Below the pieces are notes generated by a model that did no database searches, had not been told where the DNA came from, and worked only from the letters and a program-made list of their open reading frames with translations. A DNA stretch of 64,000 nucleotides from Pontibacter diazotrophicus (GTDB lineage Bacteria; Bacteroidota; Bacteroidia; Cytophagales; Hymenobacteraceae), in NCBI RefSeq assembly GCF_003367245.1, contig NZ_QRGR01000030.1:1-64000 (forward strand), read 5' to 3'. The position numbers and the translations under genes are program-made. Below are positions 35,548-43,596 of this stretch, piece by piece. Positions within the stretch are counted from its first letter, which is position 1, and each line of letters starts with the position of its first letter.

Positions 35548-37098
35548 CTACTTCACCATCTGCTTATAAAGGAAATCCAGCGCTGCTCTGTCCGGCAAAG
35601 GTTTAGCTTCGGCCTTCTCACTCAGAACCATTACCTGCTTCTGCCCTGTGGTATAGGCAGGCCACTGGGGGAGACCTTTGCCATTGGGATTGCCGGTAGC
35701 AGCAAAATTCACCCAGTAAGCAGACATCATCTTCGCAAGGGCATGATCTACCTGCTCCCAAGGGCGATTTACAAATTTAAGGTTGTCATAAGCGTAAGGT
35801 ACCTCTCCGGTATGGAAGGCACCGTATTTCACGTACTCTCCTGTTGCCGGAACCTTACGTGCAAAACGGTAAACATATACCGGAAACTTCCCCTGCTCAC
35901 TTTGCACATTGGCCCAAGTATAATTCTGAATGCCAAAAACCATGTCTCTGGATATCTCCAACTGCGATGCTGCCGCTTCCGCATCTGTGGCACCCGGGTA
36001 GTACTGCAGAAATGTATTCACCTCAGAACCATATTGCGCTTCTGCCTCTTTCTGGAAATCTACTGCATTTTTGATGGGCCCGAACAGCAGTCCTTCATCT
36101 TCGTTCCAACCCGTCAGCAGGGCTACGTTGTTCTGCTGACCGGCAGCAAAAATTTCCGGAATGGCAGCAGGCAATACATATCCGTCTATAATAGGGCGTG
36201 TTCCCTGTGCTTTCTTTGATAACGCTGCTGCCGGTATGTCTCTTAACGCAGCAAGTGAGGGGGCATTCAAGGCCTGCGCTACTTTTACCCCCTCTTCTTC
36301 TGCCTGCTGTAAGGTTGCACTTCCCCTCGAAAAGTTGGCTCCGCTTTGGGCAATTGCTTTTATGAAGAGCCCTGTTGCCAGTGGCGAAGCTACCAGCGCA
36401 TTCACACTCATAGAGCCTGCTGATTGTCCGGCAATGGTGACATTGGCCGGATCACCGCCAAAAGCAGCGATGCTTTGCTGTACCCATTGCAAGGCAGCTA
36501 TCTGGTCCATGAGGCCATAATTTCCTGAAGCACCCTTTCCCGATTCCCTCGTAAGTTCAGGATGGGCAAAGAAGCCAAAGGGCCCCACCCTGTAATTGAT
36601 GCTCACGAACACAATCCCTTTTTGAGCCATGGCTTCCCCATCGTAAATGGGCACCGCGCTACCGCCGCTGTTAAATCCGCCGCCGTAGATCCAGACCAGC
36701 ACCGGCCGCTTCTCTTTAACTGATTTGGCACCCGTCCATACGTTCAGGTAAAGGCAGTCTTCGCTGATAGGTTCTTTGGGAATCAGGAACTCTTCTGACC
36801 ACATGCTGAAAGGCGCTGGCTCCGCCTGCATCGGGCTGGGGCCAAATGCATCGGCCTTGCGTACGCCAGCCCAAGGTTTTACCGGTTGAGGAGCTTTCCA
36901 GCGCAGGTCGCCTACCGGTGGTGCCGCAAAGGGAATGCCCTTGAAACTGACAACATCGCCGGACTGATTTATGACCCCGCTCACCCTGCCTGCCTGTGTT
37001 TTTATGACCTCGGGCACCGGCATAAAAGAAGTAAAAGCGGCTAGGGCGAAGGCACATACAGCTAATACGATGGGTATTATGTGAAGGCTCCTTTGCAT
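35548..37098 (-). CDS. Type-B carboxylesterase, secreted
   Basis: 516 residues with an N-terminal signal (IIPIVLAVCAFALAAFTSF). Alpha/beta hydrolase of the carboxylesterase type-B family: oxyanion-hole region VWIYGGGFNSGG, nucleophile elbow ITIAGQSAGSMSV, acidic residue in the GWNEDEG region and catalytic His in YGAFHTGEVPYAY. The paralogue upstream is six bases away on the same strand, so the two are cotranscribed. In this island it likely removes acyl groups from polysaccharide. Confidence 0.88.
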   Translation of the reverse strand: MQRSLHIIPIVLAVCAFALAAFTSFMPVPEVIKTQAGRVSGVINQSGDVVSFKGIPFAAPPVGDLRWKAPQPVKPWAGVRKADAFGPSPMQAEPAPFSMWSEEFLIPKEPISEDCLYLNVWTGAKSVKEKRPVLVWIYGGGFNSGGSAVPIYDGEAMAQKGIVFVSINYRVGPFGFFAHPELTRESGKGASGNYGLMDQIAALQWVQQSIAAFGGDPANVTIAGQSAGSMSVNALVASPLATGLFIKAIAQSGANFSRGSATLQQAEEEGVKVAQALNAPSLAALRDIPAAALSKKAQGTRPIIDGYVLPAAIPEIFAAGQQNNVALLTGWNEDEGLLFGPIKNAVDFQKEAEAQYGSEVNTFLQYYPGATDAEAAASQLEISRDMVFGIQNYTWANVQSEQGKFPVYVYRFARKVPATGEYVKYGAFHTGEVPYAYDNLKFVNRPWEQVDHALAKMMSAYWVNFAATGNPNGKGLPQWPAYTTGQKQVMVLSEKAEAKPLPDRAALDFLYKQMVK

Positions 37099-37104
37099 CA
37101 GAAT

Positions 37105-38724
37105 CTATTTTGCAGTGGCTACCTGTATCAACTCCTTGTCGTGGTGGTTTTTTACCACACTGGCATTATCGAACAGCATAGTAGCACCATTTTCGGCAGA
37201 GTACTCAGGCCATTTCGGCAGACCTTTATGGTTAGGGTTCCCGGACTTTGCAAAGCTTATCCAGGCCTGGCTCATTTTGTCAGCCAGCACGTGCGCCTCT
37301 TTTCCGCCACCGGTCATTTCTTCGCAACGGCTGATGTTATCAAACACAAAGGGCAACTCCATGCAGTGCATGGAGCTATAGGTGCCATCCAGCACAGGAG
37401 ACTGCCATGTAAACAGGTACATATAAACCGGGGCGGCACCATGCTTTGCTTTCTGACTGGCCTGCTCTATGGCTAAAGAGCGGAAGTTGAAATCGAAGAG
37501 GACATAATCAGCCGGTTTGGCTGTTTCAGGATATGCTTTTTTTACAGCCGCCATATAAGCCTCTGTTTTATCGCCGTATGTTTTCTGCAGACTTGCTTTT
37601 GCAGCTTCCATGGTTAACCCATGGTTGCCCGGATTGAAAGGAGCAAACTCAGATTTAGTGGTGCCTACCAGCAAAGGAATGTCTTTTGAAAGCGCAATAG
37701 CGGCCGGTTCAGTTGGTTGGTAGGGCAAGAATTCACCATCCAGCACAGGGCCCCAACCTATATTCACGACAGGCTTTCCTTCTGCCTTCAAGTCGTTCTG
37801 AACTTTGGCGATGGCTTTTTTGCTGGCAGCGCTCAACTGATCATACGGCAACTTCTGCAGGGAATCGACTTGGTTTGGCTGTAGTTTTAGTTCTTCCAGC
37901 AGCGCGGCACTCACGCGTTTGGCCAGGGCAGCATCTGTGAATTCTGTGATGTAGCTGCCGCTTTGCACAATGGCTTTATGAAATAAGCCTTTCGCAGATG
38001 GGGCATTCATCAGGGAGGTGACTTTACCGCCTCCTCCGGACTGGCCGAAGATGGTGACGTTATCGGGGTCGCCGCCAAACTGGTCAATGTTTTGCTTCAC
38101 CCACTGCAGTGCCATGGTCAGATCAGTTAAACCGGCATTGGCCGATCCTTTGTACTTGTCTCCATAGGCTGACAAATCCATAAAGCCCAGCACATTTAAA
38201 CGGTGATTTACCGTTACCACCACCACATCTCCTTTCGTTGCCAGGCTCCTGCCGTCGTATGAAGGGAGTTCTACAGATGAACCGGCGGTGAAACCACCTC
38301 CATGCAGCCATACCATAACGGGGCGCTTTTTTCCATCATTTATTTGGGGTGTCCATACATTCAGGCTCTGGCAATGCTCATTGGTGTAGCCCCAATTATG
38401 TTGAAAAGGGAATTCAAATACATCATTAACAGTAGTAGTGGGATCAGTAGGGCAAACAGGACCGTAGGACATGGAACTGCGGACACCTTCCCAGGATGCT
38501 GGCTTTTGGGCAGCCTGAAACCGTTCTGCCCTGGCATACGGAATACCTTTATAAGTAAAAATGCCATTATGTATGTAGCCGCGTACTTTCCCATATCCTG
38601 TATTTACAATGGCCTGGTCGGCACTGGCTATGATGGGTGTAACGGCATCAGCTTTCTTTTGCCCCATTACCGCCGTTGGTCCCATTAAAAGTAGGAATGA
38701 GAAGATTAATAGCTTATTTTTCAT
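37105..38724 (-). CDS. Type-B carboxylesterase, secreted (paralogue)
   Basis: 539 residues from ATG 38722-38724, chosen because MKNKLLIFSFLLLMGPTAVMG is then an N-terminal signal; 39 further in-frame residues upstream lack one. Same family as the next gene: VWLHGGGFTAGSS oxyanion region, nucleophile elbow VTIFGQSGGGGKV and His in YSSMHCMELPFVFDN. The elbow has GQSGGGG rather than GQSAG. Two adjacent divergent esterases suggest different acyl substrates. Confidence 0.88.
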   Translation of the reverse strand: MKNKLLIFSFLLLMGPTAVMGQKKADAVTPIIASADQAIVNTGYGKVRGYIHNGIFTYKGIPYARAERFQAAQKPASWEGVRSSMSYGPVCPTDPTTTVNDVFEFPFQHNWGYTNEHCQSLNVWTPQINDGKKRPVMVWLHGGGFTAGSSVELPSYDGRSLATKGDVVVVTVNHRLNVLGFMDLSAYGDKYKGSANAGLTDLTMALQWVKQNIDQFGGDPDNVTIFGQSGGGGKVTSLMNAPSAKGLFHKAIVQSGSYITEFTDAALAKRVSAALLEELKLQPNQVDSLQKLPYDQLSAASKKAIAKVQNDLKAEGKPVVNIGWGPVLDGEFLPYQPTEPAAIALSKDIPLLVGTTKSEFAPFNPGNHGLTMEAAKASLQKTYGDKTEAYMAAVKKAYPETAKPADYVLFDFNFRSLAIEQASQKAKHGAAPVYMYLFTWQSPVLDGTYSSMHCMELPFVFDNISRCEEMTGGGKEAHVLADKMSQAWISFAKSGNPNHKGLPKWPEYSAENGATMLFDNASVVKNHHDKELIQVATAK

Positions 38725-38969
38725 TTGATGTTTCTTTAAGAGGAATTGTTTTATACCTGATCCTGACTTAATAATAACCATCTTTTCCATTATGTCAAAA
38801 TAACACATTGAAAAACGGGCATTTATTTCCCCCACATGCATAGCCTGATCATCACAAATCTTAGTTTATCCTGCGGCGATTGGCGAGGCTTGTACTATCG
38901 TCGTTAACTAGAAGCTTTTTGAAGCTATCGGAAAAGTGTTCTGTTTCAATAGCACCCAACCTGAGCAAA

Positions 38970-39866
38970 TTAAGGCACGGCAACACCGTTATCCTTCAAT
39001 ACATCATGCAAGAATAACACATGGTAGGGCAGCGCATTTCCCCAATACTCCCAGGTATGCGCGCCGGGTCTTTCTATATAAACGTGAGGCGTTTCATTGG
39101 CCAGTAAAAGGCGGTGCAACTCCCGGTTTGTTTCTATCAGGAAATCATCCACGCCACAGTCAATCATCAGCCTCACATCATTTGCTTTTATCTGGTCTGT
39201 CAGGCCTACTGCCGTGTAAGCCGGGTATGGATGAGGCTGATCCTGTGGAGGCCCTAATAACCGTGCAAAATTCTGAGCACGAAGTTCTGCAAACTCAGCG
39301 GGCACTTTCCAGGTTGCCGTGTTGATGTCCATTACCCCACTCATGCTTCCTGCCGCACAGAAAACATCCGGGTGTTTGGTCGTGATATAAACAGCACCGT
39401 GCCCGCCCATAGAGAGGCCGGCTATCACCCTGCCATTACGGTCCCGAACCGTCCGGTAAGTTCCATCTATTTTTTCTATCAGTTCTTTTGAAATAAAGGT
39501 TTCGTATTGGCTGCTTTTATCTGTAGGGCTGTCGAAGTAGTAACTGGTAGGTCCCGCATCCGGGGTAACAATGAGGATCTTGTATTCATCGGCCAGGCGG
39601 TGGAGCAGTGCTTTGTCCGGTGTTTTGCTTAGCCAGTCGCGGTAACTGCCGGTGCCACCGTGCAGCAGGTAAAGCACCGGGTACCTATTCTTTGACTTTT
39701 TATATCCGGCAGGAACCACTACGGCAGCTTTAATTTTCTTCTGCATCGAAGAACTGGTGATTTCCAGCGTATCTACTTGGGCAGCAAAAGAAGTTTCAGA
39801 GGAACCTGTCCAGCAGAGACTAATGCAGAACAGTATGAGCCATGTTCTGGGTATGGTAAAGGGCAT
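38970..39866 (-). CDS. Secreted esterase-D-like alpha/beta hydrolase
   Basis: 298 residues with signal (LILFCISLCWTGSSETSFAAQ). Putative esterase (PF00756): YPVLYLLHGGTGSYRDWL, nucleophile in VIAGLSMGGHGAVYI, Asp in DCGVDDFL and His in GAHTWEYWG. Family members include feruloyl and acetyl esterases of plant cell-wall degradation. It lies upstream of the two type-B esterases with a 245-bp gap, so probably a separate transcript. Confidence 0.88.
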   Translation of the reverse strand: MPFTIPRTWLILFCISLCWTGSSETSFAAQVDTLEITSSSMQKKIKAAVVVPAGYKKSKNRYPVLYLLHGGTGSYRDWLSKTPDKALLHRLADEYKILIVTPDAGPTSYYFDSPTDKSSQYETFISKELIEKIDGTYRTVRDRNGRVIAGLSMGGHGAVYITTKHPDVFCAAGSMSGVMDINTATWKVPAEFAELRAQNFARLLGPPQDQPHPYPAYTAVGLTDQIKANDVRLMIDCGVDDFLIETNRELHRLLLANETPHVYIERPGAHTWEYWGNALPYHVLFLHDVLKDNGVAVP

Positions 39867-40000
39867 GGTACGGAATTAATTTAAATCGATGTCACTGTGC
39901 ATGTCAGCTGTGATTCAGCAGGAGAATTATCTTCACAGAAAGCCTGTTCGGTTTTCTGAAATACATGCTGTTGCTGCTTCCCTGTATTTGAGGTAAAGCG

Positions 40001-40870
40001 TTATTGCTTATTTCCCTGATAAACCTCCTGCAGTTGCTGCGTCAGGAACTTATGGGCATTTGGTATTTCTTCTTCAGGGTTATTCACACGCCCCTCAATA
40101 AACATGGGGCCACTGTACCCGATGGATTTTAAAGCCTGGAAGTAAGGTCTGAAGTCTTCGCCTACCACGCCGGGCAGCGTTCGGTTTTCCTCTTCCGCAA
40201 TCTCCACATACACAATCACATTGCCCGCATCGATGATATGCTGCGGTGGCTCATTTTCTTTCATCATGTGGTAAATGTCGGCATTCAGCCTGAAGTTAGG
40301 ATGATTGGCTCCTTTTACCACGCCGGCTGCTTCCTCGAGCGTGGTCAGGAAGTTGGTTTCTGTGCTGTTCAGGTTTTCCAAAGCGACTGTGATACCGTGT
40401 TTCTGAGCAGCCTGCCCTATCTTGCGGGCTAGCTGGGTAAAGTCTTTTGTTGCTTTTTGGTAGTCATAGTTCTCCGGCAGCTTTCGTGCGCCTCCGCTCC
40501 CTAAAACAATCACGGGCACTCCTGCCTTTTTTGCTCTTTGGAACACCTGATCTGCATAGGCCAACACCTTTTTCTCATCCACCTCAGGCCCTGCTATTTT
40601 CAGGTCAGAGGGGAAAAAGACATTACATACGTACACTTTTGTTTTTGCATCTTTTATTCGCTGCACATTCGTCTGGAATTCAGCTTCTGTTAAGGCAGGT
40701 CCCAGCATTCTTCCTACAGACTCACCCTGCATTTCGAAACCGGATGCATACAGCAGGCTATCCTTGTCAAGGGAGGCCATCATGCCCAGCTTTGGAATTT
40801 CCTGCGCTTCAGCGCGGAATCCCTGCAAGGCGCAAAAGGATAGCAATAACACATAAAATAAAGCTCTCAT
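40001..40870 (-). CDS. Exported sugar phosphate isomerase/epimerase-like protein
   Basis: 289 residues from ATG 40868-40870 with a Sec signal (ALFYVLLLSFCALQGFRAEA). AP-endonuclease-2-like TIM barrel (xylose-isomerase-like) with KHGITVALENLN and NFRLNADIYHMMKE and a final GPMFIEGRVNNPEEE, containing Glu/Asp/His metal ligands. Periplasmic members of this family are common in Bacteroidota glycan loci, but their reactions are mostly unknown. First gene of the minus-strand island. Confidence 0.82.
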   Translation of the reverse strand: MRALFYVLLLSFCALQGFRAEAQEIPKLGMMASLDKDSLLYASGFEMQGESVGRMLGPALTEAEFQTNVQRIKDAKTKVYVCNVFFPSDLKIAGPEVDEKKVLAYADQVFQRAKKAGVPVIVLGSGGARKLPENYDYQKATKDFTQLARKIGQAAQKHGITVALENLNSTETNFLTTLEEAAGVVKGANHPNFRLNADIYHMMKENEPPQHIIDAGNVIVYVEIAEEENRTLPGVVGEDFRPYFQALKSIGYSGPMFIEGRVNNPEEEIPNAHKFLTQQLQEVYQGNKQ

Positions 40871-40942
40871 ATAGTCAATTTTTAATAGTATGACCCGATT
40901 TAGAAATGCCACAGTATGAACTGTAACTAAAGCTATACATTT

Positions 40943-40964
40943 TTTAGGATAATCTTATACTAAA
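40943..40964. promoter_or_regulatory. 22-bp palindromic operator candidate between divergent genes
   Basis: TTTAGGATAATCTTATACTAAA has dyad form TTTAGnATAAnnTTATnCTAAA (9 of 11 pairs matched). It lies 73 bp before the sugar isomerase-like gene and 86 bp before the divergent DUF7009 gene. The half-site TTTAGGATAA occurs again, inverted, at 42770-42779 ahead of the peroxiredoxin operon. The binding protein is unknown; a LysR gene lies between. Confidence 0.5.
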
Positions 40965-41023
40965 TCTGCTTTACCTGAAAGATGATACAAGTTCCTATAA
41001 TATATCGAGTCTTAACTTTTTTG

Positions 41024-41031
41024 TACCTTTC
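41024..41031 (+). promoter_or_regulatory. -7-like element before the DUF7009 gene
   Basis: TACCTTTC, preceded by TTTTTTG, one base off TAnnTTTG, 19 bp before the ATG. Confidence 0.35.
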
Positions 41032-41049
41032 CGTCTGGATTATCTGACT

Positions 41050-41433
41050 ATGAAGATTAGAATGAGCGAGAACTCCCTCAGGTTGCGGCTCATGCAGCAG
41101 GAGGTGGAGCAGTTTAACAGGGAAGGTAAGGTGATGACCGCAACGCATTTGGGTCCGTCGCTGACGCAAATTCTTCGCTACTCCCTGATAAAAGACGAGG
41201 GAGCCGAAGTAGTGACAGCCACTTTTATCTCCAACAACATTGAGGTGTTTGTCCCGGCAAAATTAGGAGAAGAGTGGGCACAGACAAATCGGGTTGGCCT
41301 GGATGTACAGATGCCGTTTGGAGAAGGAAGGCACCTGTACATCCTGATAGAGAAAGACTTCAAGTGCCTGCAGGAGAGACCACATGAAGATGAATCGGAT
41401 GCCTTTCCAAATCCACTGGACATGAAATGCTGA
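41050..41433 (+). CDS. DUF7009-like small protein
   Basis: 127 residues, soluble, beta-rich: MKIRMSENSLRLRLMQQEVEQF...GKVMTATHLG, followed by ATFISNNIEVFVPAKLGEEW and FKCLQERPHEDESDAFPNP. The pattern KIRxxxNSIRLRLxxxEVxxF is one I associate with DUF7009; function unknown. The C-terminal Cys/Asp/Glu-rich part could bind metal but nothing proves it. Confidence 0.65.
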   Translation: MKIRMSENSLRLRLMQQEVEQFNREGKVMTATHLGPSLTQILRYSLIKDEGAEVVTATFISNNIEVFVPAKLGEEWAQTNRVGLDVQMPFGEGRHLYILIEKDFKCLQERPHEDESDAFPNPLDMKC

Positions 41434-41654
41434 GCCAGCAGGAGCCTGACAGGATATCCTGTATCTGTAGCTTTGCGTAGTACCGCAGCGGAGAACAGCA
41501 TTAAACCCATTTCCCTAAATGAGAAGCTGTGGGGCTTGACAGGATTGGCTGCCAGCAAAAATTTCAACGCTAGCTTTCCACATGGAACAAATCATAGTTG
41601 CACAAGCTTTATAAGCATTCGCTACCGATTCTGTAAATATGGTTATACTTGCAC

Positions 41655-42548
41655 ATGTTTGATTTCCGTCTGAAAGTCTTTTACACTGTGGCCAGGAGGC
41701 TCAATTTCACTAAAGCTGCTGAAGAACTGCTCATATCCCAGCCTGCCGTAACAAAGCACATCAAGGAGTTGGAAAGTCAGTTTAACCTGGCACTCTTTGA
41801 CAGAAGAGGAAACAAAGTGCTGCTATCACCTGCCGGAGAGATTCTGTTAAAACATACAGAAGCCATGCAGGAAATTTACCGACAGGTGGAGTTTGATTTA
41901 AACCAACTGAACCACACATTAAAGGGTGTGCTGCACGTGGGGTCCAGCACATCCATCACCCAATATATATTACCCCCCTTGCTGGCCCGCTTTCATAGCA
42001 TACACCAGGAAGTGAAAGTGGAACTGCTCAGTGGCAATACCGAGCAGATTGAACAGGCACTGCTGGATAAAAAGATCGAAGTGGGCGTTGTGGAGGGAAA
42101 ATCCAAGCGCAGGGAAATCCATTACACCCCCTTTCTGAAAGATGAAATTGTGCTGGTGTGCAGCAGCAAAAACCCGCTGTCAAAAAAGGAAGAAGTAAGG
42201 CCGGAGGAGCTCCGAAAAATCCCTCTTTTACTCAGAGAACCAGGCTCCGGCACGTTGGAAGTAATTGCGGATGCCCTGAAGCAAGAAGGGATTCGCCTTG
42301 CTGATTTGGATATTGAAATGCAGTTGGGGAGCACAGAAGCAATCAAGTCTTACCTGCAGCACTCTGATTGCGCCGCTTTCTTATCCATACACGCTATCCT
42401 GAAAGAACTGGAAAGCGGAACACTCAAAGTAATTGAGATCAAAAAGCTGCCGATCCACCGTCATTTTTACTTCATCACACCCCAGGGCCCGGAAAGTGGT
42501 CTGGCTTCTCTTTTGATCCGTTTTCTGGTCCGAAACCATAATGTTTAA
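41655..42548 (+). CDS. LysR-family transcriptional regulator
   Basis: 297 residues from ATG 41655. N-terminal winged helix-turn-helix with RRLNFTKAAEELLISQPAVTKHIKELE (residues 12-38), then the periplasmic-binding-like effector domain (from about residue 90: LHVGSSTSITQYILPPLLARF). Of the CysB/OxyR-like general type; no two-Cys redox switch is seen. It lies upstream of the peroxiredoxin-sulfite reductase operon on the same strand and is the natural candidate to regulate it, possibly through the TTTAGGATAA sites. A TATACTTG element only four bases upstream hints at a leaderless transcript. Confidence 0.9.
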   Translation: MFDFRLKVFYTVARRLNFTKAAEELLISQPAVTKHIKELESQFNLALFDRRGNKVLLSPAGEILLKHTEAMQEIYRQVEFDLNQLNHTLKGVLHVGSSTSITQYILPPLLARFHSIHQEVKVELLSGNTEQIEQALLDKKIEVGVVEGKSKRREIHYTPFLKDEIVLVCSSKNPLSKKEEVRPEELRKIPLLLREPGSGTLEVIADALKQEGIRLADLDIEMQLGSTEAIKSYLQHSDCAAFLSIHAILKELESGTLKVIEIKKLPIHRHFYFITPQGPESGLASLLIRFLVRNHNV

Positions 42549-42954
42549 TTATTGGCAGAAGCAGCTGCATAGTTCATTTGTAATGCCAAATCTCCCAACC
42601 ATACAGATGTAGAAATAGAGAAGGCTTGTTCTCTCATGCTGCTCTAGCAAGCGTCTGGATGGTGTTTTGCTTTCTTTCTACCACCCTCCTGCTGTTCACG
42701 CTGCCATAACAACTTACAATTCCCTTATCAGTTAATCTTCCCTTCTTCTCGCACTACTATAACCTTAAGTTATCCTAAATCATTTTTTACAATTGGCCTT
42801 TCCTGCTATTCTGCCGTACTTTTGGGTATGTACATAGAAAACAGAAGTCGATAGATATAGCTTTTTTGTATGTACAAAATGAAAAACCTATAAGAAGGTC
42901 TTTGAAGTATAAGTAGAAAACGGATACAAATTCAATCTATAAATTAATAACACT
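42549..42954 (+). promoter_or_regulatory. Regulatory region of the peroxiredoxin-sulfite reductase operon
   Basis: A 406-bp gap without a gene. It holds a good promoter (TTG 42793-42795, 21-bp spacer, TACTTTTG 42817-42824) and, 14 bp upstream of the -33, the decamer TTATCCTAAA (42770-42779) that is the inverse of the half-site at 40943. The predicted leader of about 125 nt may have a further role, but I recognise no riboswitch. Confidence 0.55.
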
Positions 42955-43590
42955 ATGAGTTTAAGAATCGGAGATGACGCACCAAACTTTACAGCCCAAA
43001 CTACAGAAGGCGAAATAGATTACCACCAATGGCTGGGAGACAGCTGGGGAATACTTTATTCGCACCCTGCGGATTTTACACCGGTTTGCACAACAGAGCT
43101 TGGCCGCACAGCGCAGTTAAAAGATGAGTTCGCCAAAAGAGACACGAAGGTGATTGCTGTTAGTGTGGATGAACTGGATTCGCATCATGAATGGGTAAAA
43201 GACATCAACGAAACACAGAACACGAATGTTGAATTTCCCATCATCGCCGATGTAGATAAAAATGTGGCCACTTTATATAACATGATCCACCCGAACGCCT
43301 CTACCAGCGCGACCGTGCGATCAGTTTACTTTATTGGCCCTGATAAAAAAATAAAAGCGAATATTACCTATCCGGCTTCTACAGGAAGAAACTTCCAGGA
43401 GATACTAAGAGTAATTGACTCGCTTCAACTGACAGCCAACTACAGCGTAGCCACTCCGGCAGATTGGAAAGAAGGCCAGGATGTGATCATTTCGCCTTCC
43501 ATCAAACAGGAAGACGTGGAAGCCAAATTTCCAAAAGGACACAAAGTAGTAAAACCATACCTGCGGTATACACCACAACCAAACAAATAA
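42955..43590 (+). CDS. 1-Cys peroxiredoxin (Prx6 type)
   Basis: 211 residues. Thioredoxin fold with the peroxidatic motif HPADFTPVCTTELGR (Cys near residue 45). This is the only cysteine in the protein, so it must be a 1-Cys enzyme resolved by an outside thiol. The long C-terminal extension after LRVIDSLQ is typical of Prx6. It reduces peroxides in the cytoplasm. It is the first gene of an operon with sulfite reductase; the next gene starts six bases on. Confidence 0.93.
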   Translation: MSLRIGDDAPNFTAQTTEGEIDYHQWLGDSWGILYSHPADFTPVCTTELGRTAQLKDEFAKRDTKVIAVSVDELDSHHEWVKDINETQNTNVEFPIIADVDKNVATLYNMIHPNASTSATVRSVYFIGPDKKIKANITYPASTGRNFQEILRVIDSLQLTANYSVATPADWKEGQDVIISPSIKQEDVEAKFPKGHKVVKPYLRYTPQPNK

Positions 43591-43596
43591 GCTTTG

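Noticed and set aside
41449..41462. Palindrome ACAGGATATCCTGT after the DUF7009 gene
   Set aside because: Short, no loop or T-run for a terminator and no adjacent promoter; function not supported.
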